NCBI GenBank assembly: GCA_964534175.1
Contig: CAZHNS010000021.1
Location: 1 to 43,583, forward strand
DNA length: 43,583 bases
From: JAFGHJ01 sp964534175
GTDB taxonomy: Bacteria > Hydrothermota > UBA3072
Direction of reading: 5' to 3'
The notes under the pieces are model-generated. The model did no database searches. It was not told the origin of the DNA and saw only the letters and a list, made by a program, of their open reading frames with translations. Of the stretch, positions 9,533-16,158 are shown one piece after another (position 1 is the first letter of the stretch; every line of letters begins with the position of its first letter). Made by a program: the position numbers and the translations under genes.

Positions 9533-9666
9533 AGAATCCGTAAAAAGTTCCGCTCCGTTTTGTTTTTTTGCCCGGTTTGACAATCTTAGTGTAGGGTTCT
9601 TGACTTGTCGTTATTATTGGTTAAATTAAAAATATAATTATATATTTTCCTAAGATGGAGGTTTAA

Positions 9667-10068
9667 ATGATAGGTAATTTAACGGATGATATGTTGCAGG
9701 CTTTTTTAGAGACAGTGCCGTTCGAATTTTCAGTGTTAGATAAAAACGATAAAGTTCTCGCCTGGAATAAACATAAAACGAGAATATTTAAAAGACCCGT
9801 TGGAGTAGTTGGTAGAGATGTTCGAGATTGCCATCCCAAGAAAAGCCTGGAGAAAGTTGAAAAAATACTTAAGGAAATGAAGTCCGGAAAGAGAGAAAAG
9901 GCTGGATTTTGGATAGACCTTCCTTTGGAAGGGAAAGGAAAGCAGAAAATTCTTATCGAATACTTTGCCCTTAGAGGCAAATCGGATAAGTATATAGGGT
10001 GCCTTGAGGTTACTCAAAACATAACAGATATACAGGCGATAAAAGGAGAAAAACGCCTGCTCGATTGA
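9667..10068 (+). CDS. Single-domain PAS protein
   Basis: A 133-residue protein that is almost entirely one PAS fold: FEFSVLDKNDKVLAWNKHKTRIF at residues 19-41, the conserved RDVRDCHPKKSLEKVEKIL helix, and IGCLEVTQNITDIQAI near the end. This CHPxKS-type PAS also occurs at the end of DUF438 proteins, where it may bind a small ligand or cofactor. No output domain is attached, so it probably acts through a partner. The ribosome site is gatggagg 5 nt before the ATG. It sits between hsp20 (divergent) and the sulfur operon. Ligand and partner are unknown. Confidence 0.8.
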   Translation: MIGNLTDDMLQAFLETVPFEFSVLDKNDKVLAWNKHKTRIFKRPVGVVGRDVRDCHPKKSLEKVEKILKEMKSGKREKAGFWIDLPLEGKGKQKILIEYFALRGKSDKYIGCLEVTQNITDIQAIKGEKRLLD

Positions 10069-10187
10069 TTTTGAAGATCCAAGTTCATCTTTTTGTTATT
10101 GCAGGCCAAAGATTTTAGACTTCCACCTTTTGTTGTTAGCAAAAAGTTTTTGCCAATCAACTAATCAACCAATTCACTAATTCACCA

Positions 10188-10208
10188 TTTTTGCCTTTGA
10201 GGCAAAAA
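10188..10208. repeat. A/T-flanked hairpin just upstream of the sulfur-operon promoter
   Basis: The arms TTTTTGCC (10188-10195) and GGCAAAAA (10201-10208) enclose the loop TTTGA, ending 8 bp before the -35 box. It is not a normal terminator because the T-tract is 5' of the stem and no T-run follows. A hairpin with the same layout lies at 37643-37666. The rest of the 237-bp gap from 10069 holds low-complexity repeat text. Confidence 0.6.
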
Positions 10209-10216
10209 TTCACCCC

Positions 10217-10244
10217 TTGACAAAAACGAAAATAAGAATATATT
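10217..10244 (+). promoter_or_regulatory. Predicted promoter of the sulfur/Fe-S operon
   Basis: Consensus TTGACA (10217-10222), a 16-bp spacer and TATATT (10239-10244). It is followed directly by overlapping palindromes at 10245-10281, so transcription start lies within a likely operator. Confidence 0.7.
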
Positions 10245-10281
10245 ATTAGTAGTTCTACTAATTCTATAGAACTGATAGAAT
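10245..10281. promoter_or_regulatory. Overlapping palindromic operator, probably for the Rrf2 regulator
   Basis: There are three perfect inverted repeats. ATTAGTAG/CTACTAAT has a 2-bp centre (10245-10262), AGTTCTA/TAGAACT is spaced 9 bp (10251-10273), and ATTCTAT/ATAGAAT is spaced 7 bp (10261-10281). They begin just after the -10 box. IscR-type Rrf2 proteins bind dyads of about 25 bp, and an Rrf2 gene lies in this operon (13108-13506), so autoregulation by cluster occupancy is the likely reading. Regulator assignment is inferred. Confidence 0.55.
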
Positions 10282-10305
10282 AAAAATTTAAAATTGGGGG
10301 TTAAA

Positions 10306-10527
10306 ATGGCTGAAATAAAAGTTGATTGCGTAAACGAGACGTGCCCAGTTCCTTTAGTAGAAACGAGGAAAGCTTTGAGGAAAGCCTCTAAGGGTGATGT
10401 AATTGAAGTCAAGGGAACGCATCAATCTTCCAAAAAGGAAATACCTATGGCGGTAAAATCGATGGGGTTAGAGCTTTTGGGCGTCGAGGAAAAAGGTGGT
10501 GTGTGGTCGATTAGGATTCGCAAGTAG
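10306..10527 (+). CDS. TusA/SirA-family sulfur carrier protein
   Basis: A 73-residue protein from ATG 10306. A TTG 12 bp upstream is in frame, but the GGGGG ribosome site fits the ATG. It carries the family motif CPVP (Cys13) in VDCVNETCPVPLVETRKAL, with a second Cys at position 8. TusA-type proteins carry sulfane sulfur as a persulfide on the CPxP cysteine and, in E. coli, receive it from IscS. As first gene of the sulfur block, followed by a DsrE-like protein and an IscS homologue, it probably moves sulfur within that system. Confidence 0.88.
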   Translation: MAEIKVDCVNETCPVPLVETRKALRKASKGDVIEVKGTHQSSKKEIPMAVKSMGLELLGVEEKGGVWSIRIRK

Positions 10528-10535
10528 GGGGAGAA

Positions 10536-10955
10536 ATGAATAAAAAAGCAACTTTAATAGTGCATAGCGGAGATTTAGATAAAGTTATGAGTGCTTTTAT
10601 AATAGGTCTGGGCGCTCTGTCTATGGGTATGGATGTTTCTATGTATTTTACGTTTTGGGGTCTCGAGCGTCTTAAAAAGGGTAAATTGGACAAAGCTTCG
10701 CTTTCAAGAATGAATATGTTCGGGCTCGGCAGATGGATGATAAGACGGAAGATGAAGCAGGCAGGTGTTGCTTCTCTCGATAAAATGCTTTCCGATTTCG
10801 TCGAGCTTGGAGGAAAAATACTCGCCTGTGATATGACAATGGAGATAATGGGTGTAAGCAAGGAAAATTTAAAAGATGATGTGATAAGTAATTATTGCGG
10901 TGTAGGTACTTATATAAAAGAAGCAATGGAGTCTGATGTAACTCTGTTTATTTAG
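10536..10955 (+). CDS. DsrE/DsrF/DrsH-like (DsrE2-type) protein
   Basis: A 139-residue protein of the DsrE-like superfamily (DrsE_2 type). It has an N-terminal strand ATLIVHSGDLDKVMSAFIIG, a basic segment GRWMIRRKMKQAGV, and the conserved Cys98 in GKILACDMTMEIMGV, with another cysteine at 121. Members bind or transfer sulfur through that cysteine, often together with TusA, as in sulfur-oxidising bacteria. It begins 8 bp after tusA with ribosome site ggggag. A sulfur-transfer partner of TusA is the best reading. Confidence 0.85.
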   Translation: MNKKATLIVHSGDLDKVMSAFIIGLGALSMGMDVSMYFTFWGLERLKKGKLDKASLSRMNMFGLGRWMIRRKMKQAGVASLDKMLSDFVELGGKILACDMTMEIMGVSKENLKDDVISNYCGVGTYIKEAMESDVTLFI

Positions 10956-10966
10956 AGGTGATAAAT

Positions 10967-12142
10967 ATGGAGAAAAAGACGATTTATTTTGATAATGCAG
11001 CTTCAAGCAGAATGGATGAAAGGGTTCTGGAGGCAATGAAACCCTACTTTTTTGATGTTTATGCAGTCGCAACATCCGAGTTTGGGTATTCTCTCGGAAT
11101 AGAAGCAAGGGAAGCTCTGGATGATGCGAGAGCAAAAATAATGTCTAAAATGGGAAATCCTAAAGGAAAGTTAATTTTTACTTCAGGGAGTACGGAATCG
11201 AGTAATATCGCTATAAAAGGAGTAGTGAGGAAGCTAAAAGGTGAGAAAGGAAATCATATAGTCATATCTAAAATAGAAGACTTTCCCGTTTTAAACAGCG
11301 CAAAATCCCTGGAAAGAGAAGGATTTAAAGTTACATATCTAAACGTCGATAAATACGGTCTAATTGATATAGGTCAGCTTAAAGATTCGATTGGCAAAGA
11401 AACAATATTGGTCTCGATTCAGCACGCTAATCAGGAGATAGGCACAACCCAGGATATAGAAGCCATAGCCGAAATATGCGATAAAAATAATGTGATCTTC
11501 CATTCCGATGCTACACATTCTTTCATGAGAGTTCCCCTCGATCTGAGCAAGTTAGGTGTGGATCTGCTGACAGTGTCCGCGCATACAATACATGGTCCCA
11601 AGGGCATTGGAGCCCTTTACGTAAGAGAAGGAGTTCCCGTAGCGAAATGGATCGACGGAGGCTTTCAGGAGTTTGATTTGCGGGCGGGAGTTGAGAATAT
11701 TCCCGGAGCGGTTGGTTTCGCTAAAGCAGTCGAGCTGGTAACTAAAGAAGAAAACGAAACACTTAACAATTTGCGGGACTATCTTATAGAAAAAATTCAG
11801 AATGAAATACCCTATACTACTCCGAATGGTCATCCGCAAAAAAGAGTTCCCCATAATGCCAATATAACTTTTCATTATGTCGAAGGAGAATCCATTACGC
11901 TTCATCTCGACATGAAGGGTTTTGCCGTCAGTACAGGTTCTGCCTGTTTTAGCAAATCTCTTGAGGCAAGCCACGTGATATTGGGTATAGGCGGTGACCA
12001 TGAAAGGGCTCACGGTTCTGTCCGTTTTACCTTCGGAAGATTCAACAAAAAGGAAGATGTAGACGAGGTAGTAGAAGCTCTTAAGGAAATAGTAACACAA
12101 TTGAGAGTAATTAGCCCTCTTAAAGGAGAGAAAGTGAGGTAA
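10967..12142 (+). CDS. IscS/NifS-family cysteine desulfurase homologue lacking the PLP lysine (probable non-PLP sulfur-transfer protein)
   Basis: The protein has 391 residues from ATG 10967; agaggtga lies 6 nt before it, so this start is preferred over a GTG at 10958. The whole fold I aminotransferase backbone aligns with IscS: YFDNAAS, FTSGSTESSN, NQEIGT, GPKGIGALYV, and the mobile loop STGSACFS with catalytic Cys327. Several cofactor positions have changed. The PLP lysine (IscS K206, in SGHK) is Thr207 in SAHT (codon aca, 11585-11587). IscS H104 is Asp105, Q183 is His184 and T243 is Val242, while the pyridine-N Asp181 remains. It should not form the normal internal aldimine. An IscS from Archaeoglobus that lacks this lysine is known. 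A role as scaffold and persulfide acceptor between TusA/DsrE and IscU is inferred. Confidence 0.93.
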   Translation: MEKKTIYFDNAASSRMDERVLEAMKPYFFDVYAVATSEFGYSLGIEAREALDDARAKIMSKMGNPKGKLIFTSGSTESSNIAIKGVVRKLKGEKGNHIVISKIEDFPVLNSAKSLEREGFKVTYLNVDKYGLIDIGQLKDSIGKETILVSIQHANQEIGTTQDIEAIAEICDKNNVIFHSDATHSFMRVPLDLSKLGVDLLTVSAHTIHGPKGIGALYVREGVPVAKWIDGGFQEFDLRAGVENIPGAVGFAKAVELVTKEENETLNNLRDYLIEKIQNEIPYTTPNGHPQKRVPHNANITFHYVEGESITLHLDMKGFAVSTGSACFSKSLEASHVILGIGGDHERAHGSVRFTFGRFNKKEDVDEVVEALKEIVTQLRVISPLKGEKVR

Positions 12143-12144
12143 AG

Positions 12145-12780
12145 ATGAAATTCCCATACAGTGAAAAAGTTCTTGAACATTTCAGAAATCCCAGAAATGT
12201 AGGAAGTATTGAAAATCCTGATGGAAAATCGACGGAAGGCAGTCCCGCCTGCGGCGATATGGTTTCGGTTTATATTAAGGTAGATGAAAATACAAAGAAG
12301 ATTAAGGATATAAAATTCGAATCCTATGGGTGTGCTTCAAACATAGCTACCGGTTCCATAATAACGGAATTGGCAAAGGGGAAAACCCTGGAAGAAGCTA
12401 AAAAAATAGACTGGAAAGAGGCTTCGGACGCGCTTGGAGGATTGCCCAAAATAAAAACACACTGTTCCGTTCTAGCGGTGGATGGCCTCCGGGCTGCAAT
12501 TACCAATTACGAGGAAAAACACGGTCTTGTTAAGGAAAAAGTCCCAACAACGAAAGAGATTGTATTGAAGAGACTAAGACACGTTATGAATCCCCTGGCG
12601 GGGCTCGACCTTGTAAGAACTAATTTGATTGAAAGCATTAAGGTAGAAAACGGAATCGTCGAAGTAAAGGTGGATCTTCCCGAAGAGCATCAATTTGCAA
12701 ACAATATCAGGGAAGAAATAATTGAGAAGCTTGAGAGTTTATGGGATATTGAGAAGGTCCTTGTTAGTTTTTCAGTTTAA
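12145..12780 (+). CDS. IscU-type Fe-S scaffold fused to a DUF59/MIP18-like domain
   Basis: A 211-residue protein starting 2 bp after the iscS homologue, with a gaggtaaag ribosome site. Residues 1 to about 130 are an IscU/NifU-N domain: YSEKVLEHFRNPRNVG, with cluster ligands Cys36 and Asp38 (PACGD), Cys63 (YGCAS) and Cys107 (KTHCSV). From about residue 136 comes a second domain (EIVLKRLRHVMNPLAGLDLV, then VEVKVDLPEEHQFANNI) that resembles DUF59/MIP18, which acts in Fe-S maturation (SufT, Mrp N-terminus). It lacks the cysteine seen in some DUF59 proteins. Fusing scaffold and maturation domains suggests assembly and hand-off in one chain. Domain 1 is secure, domain 2 probable. Confidence 0.9.
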   Translation: MKFPYSEKVLEHFRNPRNVGSIENPDGKSTEGSPACGDMVSVYIKVDENTKKIKDIKFESYGCASNIATGSIITELAKGKTLEEAKKIDWKEASDALGGLPKIKTHCSVLAVDGLRAAITNYEEKHGLVKEKVPTTKEIVLKRLRHVMNPLAGLDLVRTNLIESIKVENGIVEVKVDLPEEHQFANNIREEIIEKLESLWDIEKVLVSFSV

Positions 12781-12800
12781 AAAATAAAAAAGGAGTAAAG

Positions 12801-13049
12801 ATGATAAAAGAAAAAAAGGAAAGTAAAATGAAAGAAAAAGTTTATGAAGCTTTAAAAGATATTAGACCGTCTTTACAGGCTGATGGAGGAGATGTTGAAT
12901 TGGTCGAAGTCACAGGAAAAGGAGTCGTGAAGGTCAGGCTGGTGGGGGCTTGTTCTGGTTGTATGTTGTCTTCGATAACTTTGAAGTCCGGAATAGAACG
13001 TTACCTGAAACAGCAGGTTCCGGAAATTAAAGAAGTGGTTGCTGTTTGA
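12801..13049 (+). CDS. NifU C-terminal-like (Nfu) Fe-S carrier
   Basis: An 82-residue protein that is a single Nfu domain: IRPSLQADGGDVELVEV followed by GACSGCMLSSITLKSGIE, where CSGC is the CxxC that binds a [4Fe-4S] cluster between two subunits. ATG 12801 follows aaggag. An in-frame ATG at 12828 after aaggaa is possible and would remove a charged nine-residue leader. It comes 20 bp after the IscU-DUF59 gene and probably receives clusters from it for delivery to client proteins. Confidence 0.92.
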   Translation: MIKEKKESKMKEKVYEALKDIRPSLQADGGDVELVEVTGKGVVKVRLVGACSGCMLSSITLKSGIERYLKQQVPEIKEVVAV

Positions 13050-13107
13050 TGATGATAGGTTATAGTGAGGATTGAGAAAGTGAATATTAAAAGGAGGTTT
13101 TTATAGG

Positions 13108-13506
13108 ATGAAATTTTCAACGAAAACGAGGTATGGAATGAGAGCGATGATAGAACTTGCTAATTGTTATAAGGATAAGCCGATCCTTTTGAAGGATATT
13201 TCAAAGCGCCTGGGGATTTCTATGAAGTATCTCGATCATATTATATCTTCTTTAAAAGCTAGAGGTTTAATCGTAAGATTAAAAGATGGGTATGTTCTCG
13301 GTAGAGCTCCCGGAAGGATAAAATGTGATGAGATAGTAGATATCCTGGAGGGTTCTTTGAATCCCGTTGCTTGTATAGATTCGCCGTCCGTTTGTAAAAA
13401 GTATAGTAAATGTAAAGCAAAAAAAGTGTGGAAAAAAGTCGGCACGACCTTGCGAGAAACATTAAAATCTTTTACGTTAGAGGATTTAATAAACAATAAT
13501 ATATAA
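13108..13506 (+). CDS. Rrf2-family (IscR-like) transcriptional regulator
   Basis: A 132-residue protein with an N-terminal winged helix (MKFSTKTRYGMRAMIELA, then ISKRLGISMKYLDHIISSLKARGLI) and three cysteines at 89, 96 and 102 arranged like the cluster ligands of IscR. The histidine used by IscR as fourth ligand is not obvious. The ribosome site is aaaaggagg. Placed inside the Fe-S operon, it probably represses the operon when its cluster is loaded, acting at the palindromes at 10245-10281. Target and cluster type are inferred. Confidence 0.9.
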   Translation: MKFSTKTRYGMRAMIELANCYKDKPILLKDISKRLGISMKYLDHIISSLKARGLIVRLKDGYVLGRAPGRIKCDEIVDILEGSLNPVACIDSPSVCKKYSKCKAKKVWKKVGTTLRETLKSFTLEDLINNNI

Positions 13507-13527
13507 AAAACTTTTAAAGGGGGAATA

Positions 13528-13812
13528 ATGGATGTAAAGCATGTCGAAGGAGAAAAAAGAGGTAAGATAATGCTCTATGCTATATCCACCTGTGTATGGT
13601 GTAAGAAAACAAAAAGATTGTTGGGCGATTTAAATGTCGACTATCATTATGTTGATGTCGATCTTCTGGGTGAGGAAGAAAAAGAAAAAGCGGAAGAGGA
13701 AGTGAGACAATGGAATCCTTTGTGTTCTTTCCCAACACTAGTTATTAATGATGAAGAGTGCGTGGTGGGTTTTGACGAGGAAGAAATAAGGAGTAAGATA
13801 CCTAATGAGTGA
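13528..13812 (+). CDS. Glutaredoxin-like protein
   Basis: A 94-residue thioredoxin-fold protein with active site CVWC in MLYAISTCVWCKKTKRLLGDL and the cis-proline region CSFPTLVINDEECVVGF. It reduces disulfides or persulfides and probably works with the next gene, a ferredoxin-thioredoxin-reductase-like enzyme, whose start overlaps its end by 8 bp. ATG 13528 is preceded by aaaggggg. A later ATG (13570) would trim 14 residues and leave the core fold intact. Confidence 0.88.
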   Translation: MDVKHVEGEKRGKIMLYAISTCVWCKKTKRLLGDLNVDYHYVDVDLLGEEEKEKAEEEVRQWNPLCSFPTLVINDEECVVGFDEEEIRSKIPNE

Positions 13813-14323
13813 AATCGATATTTCAAGAGAACAAATCGATAAGCTATATAAGAAATTAGATAAAGATGCGGAGGCTTCCGGATATCATTTAAATCCTGAT
13901 GAAGCATTTACAAGAGAGTTGGTGGAGGGTTTGCTGATAAATGAGGAGAGATACGGCTACTGGGCGTGCCCGTGCCGCCTTGCGTCCGGAAAGAAAGATG
14001 AAGATCTGGATATAATTTGTCCCTGTGATTACAGAGATCCGGATTTAAACGATTATGACACCTGTTATTGCGGACTTTACGTCTCGCAGGCTATCGTAGA
14101 TGGAGAAAAAGAAGTGAAAAAAATACCGGAGAGGAGATCTCCCAAGAGGGAAAGAGAAAAAATGAAAAAAGAGTCGGAGGAAAATAAAATCGGGCAATCG
14201 AAGTTATCTAAACCCATATGGCGCTGTAAGGTTTGCGGATATCTCTGCGGTCGGGACGAGCCCCCAGGAGTATGTCCTATATGTAAGGCTAAAAAAGAAA
14301 GGTTTGAGAAGTTTTTGGAATGA
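13805..14323 (+). CDS. Ferredoxin-thioredoxin reductase catalytic chain fused to a rubredoxin-like domain
   Basis: A 172-residue protein. Residues 1 to about 105 hold the FTR catalytic-chain signature: WACPCRLASG, ICPCDYRDPDLNDYDTCYCG, i.e. the CPC...CPC...CYC cysteines that hold the [4Fe-4S] cluster and redox disulfide. A charged linker (about 105-135) joins a rubredoxin-like tail, WRCKVCGYLCGRDEPPGVCPICKA, with two CxxC iron ligands. No FTR variable chain is nearby. It overlaps the glutaredoxin-like gene by 8 bp, so the two are translationally coupled. It probably moves electrons from ferredoxin or rubredoxin partners to the Grx-like protein, perhaps reducing persulfides in this operon. Confidence 0.92.
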   Translation: MSEIDISREQIDKLYKKLDKDAEASGYHLNPDEAFTRELVEGLLINEERYGYWACPCRLASGKKDEDLDIICPCDYRDPDLNDYDTCYCGLYVSQAIVDGEKEVKKIPERRSPKREREKMKKESEENKIGQSKLSKPIWRCKVCGYLCGRDEPPGVCPICKAKKERFEKFLE

Positions 14324-14390
14324 TAAATAAGTTGAATAATAAAAGAAAAGCAACTAAGCAAATAGAATTTCTTAAAAAGGGGGAAATTAA

Positions 14391-16100
14391 ATGAAAGTCT
14401 TAAAGGGCATAAGTGCAAACACAGGTTTGGCTAGAGGAGTTGCTGCTGTTTACACTGAGGAAGTTGAAGAAAATATTCCCCATTATATGATTGAAGAGGA
14501 AAAGATAGAGAAAGAAATCAATCGTTTAAAAGAAGCATATGGTAAAACAAAAGAAGCAATAGAACAAATGCTAAAGGTGTCCGAAGAAATATTCGGCAAA
14601 ACCGGTCAGGAGATATTCGCCGCCCATGGGACTATTTTAGAGGATGAAGCATTATTTGAAGAGATAGTTTCTCTTATAAAGAAAAGGCTAATTAACGCCG
14701 AACACGCGGTCAATGATGTTTTCGATAGTTATAAGGAAAAATTTAAACAAAAGGACTATCATTTTTCGGAAATAACTCATGATATTGCCGATGTTAGAAA
14801 TCGCCTGCTTTCTTCTTTTGACGGTATTTCCGGACAGTTCGAATGTCCTGAAGGTGAAAGAGCGCCTGTCGTTGTGGTTTCGAGAACTTTAAGCCCTTCT
14901 ATGGTTTTAAATATAGCTGAGAGTGATGTACTTGCTTTTATTACCGAAGAAGGCGGTCTTACGTCTCACGCGACGATTCTTGCTCAGAATTTTGGTGTAC
15001 CAATCATTTTTGGTATTGAAGTAGCAGAAAATATAGATTGCGGGGATGAGATAATAGTCGATGCTTCGATAGGTAAGGTTTTTGTTAACCCCGATAAGAA
15101 AACAGAAAAATATTACGATAAAAAGATAAAAGAAGCGGAGAAACGAAAGCAGTTCTGTGTTGTTAAAGAGGAGGAGCCTACTCAAACTAAAAAGGGAGTG
15201 CGGCTTTCGTTAAAAGCTAATATCAGTTTGCAAGCTGAAATAAAGTTGCTGGAGGGTTTGAATTATGATGGGGTAGGTCTTCTTCGCTCGGAATTTTTAT
15301 TCGCAAACCGTAGTGAAGCGCCCTCCGAGGAGGAGTGGTTTAAGGTTTATAAAAATATTGCTGAAGCCGCAAAAGGTAAGAGTGTAGATATAAGATTTCT
15401 GGATATTAGCGGAGATAAGATGCCTGCGTATTTACAACTACCTTCCAGAGAGAACAATGATTTAGGAATAAGAGGTGCGCGAGCTATAGACATTTTCTAT
15501 GATATGTATTTAAATCAGACTAAGGCGATGCTTAGAGCTTCTGCTTACGGAAATTTGAGATTGTTATATCCTATGATATCGGATATCTCGGATATCGAGT
15601 CGTTTAGAGCAGTTGTTAAGGAAGCGAAATTTATCCTCGATAAAGAAGGGAAAGAATATAAAAAAGATATAAAAGAAGGGATAATGATAGAAACACCTGC
15701 TGCTGCGGTTATGGCGGGAACACTTTTAAAACACGTGAGTTTTGCCAATATCGGGTCGAATGACCTTCTGGAATATACTCTTGCGGCTTCCAGAGACAGT
15801 CAAATAATAGAAAAAAGATACCACATCCTTCATCCTTCGCTTGTTCGTTTTATGGAAATGATTGTTGCGGAAACCCAGAAACTTAAAAAGGAAATTTGTT
15901 TATGCGGTGAGATTGCAAGCTTCGAAGAATTTTATCCTCTGTTCTTGAGTCTTGGAATGAACAGTTTTAGTGTGGAGGCATCTAAGCTTAGCGATATAAA
16001 ATGCAATTTGCTCCATCTCGAGAAACCCGATAAATCATATCTCGATAAGTTCTATAGAAATCTTAAAAAAAATGACATTGAAAAATTTTTTAAGAGATAA
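14391..16100 (+). CDS. PEP-protein phosphotransferase (PTS Enzyme I)-like protein
   Basis: A 569-residue protein of normal Enzyme I length. Residues 1 to about 220 are the N-terminal HPr-binding/swivelling part (KGISANTGLARGVA, helical stretch, then GGLTSHATILAQ with phospho-accepting His193). The rest is the PEP-binding barrel (GVGLLRSEFLF, RFLDISGDKMP, GSNDLLEYTLA, LHPSLVRF) with proton donor Cys505 in CLCGEIAS. Some conserved motifs are altered: RFLDISGDK for RTLDIGGDK, and NNDLGIRGARAI. No HPr or EII gene is in the window. A phospho-relay regulating metabolism, or PEP/pyruvate sensing, is possible. The ribosome site is aaaaaggggg. Confidence 0.88.
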   Translation: MKVLKGISANTGLARGVAAVYTEEVEENIPHYMIEEEKIEKEINRLKEAYGKTKEAIEQMLKVSEEIFGKTGQEIFAAHGTILEDEALFEEIVSLIKKRLINAEHAVNDVFDSYKEKFKQKDYHFSEITHDIADVRNRLLSSFDGISGQFECPEGERAPVVVVSRTLSPSMVLNIAESDVLAFITEEGGLTSHATILAQNFGVPIIFGIEVAENIDCGDEIIVDASIGKVFVNPDKKTEKYYDKKIKEAEKRKQFCVVKEEEPTQTKKGVRLSLKANISLQAEIKLLEGLNYDGVGLLRSEFLFANRSEAPSEEEWFKVYKNIAEAAKGKSVDIRFLDISGDKMPAYLQLPSRENNDLGIRGARAIDIFYDMYLNQTKAMLRASAYGNLRLLYPMISDISDIESFRAVVKEAKFILDKEGKEYKKDIKEGIMIETPAAAVMAGTLLKHVSFANIGSNDLLEYTLAASRDSQIIEKRYHILHPSLVRFMEMIVAETQKLKKEICLCGEIASFEEFYPLFLSLGMNSFSVEASKLSDIKCNLLHLEKPDKSYLDKFYRNLKKNDIEKFFKR

Positions 16101-16158
16101 AATTTTTAAAAAACTAAGGTTTAAAAATCGGATAATAAAATTGACTTGAGGAGGAAAA

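Noticed and set aside
9600..9627. Promoter for the PAS gene (TTGACT, 16 bp, TAAATT)
   Set aside because: The -10 is poor and several A/T-rich alternatives exist, so no single site is supported well enough to list.
10188..10208. Terminator of the PAS gene
   Set aside because: The T-tract is on the 5' side of the stem and no T-run follows; the stem is A/T-flanked and lies against a promoter.
11552..12157. Long minus-strand open frame (about 200 codons) opposite the IscS homologue
   Set aside because: No ribosome site or recognisable motif; it is antisense to a gene with a clear family match and coding pattern.
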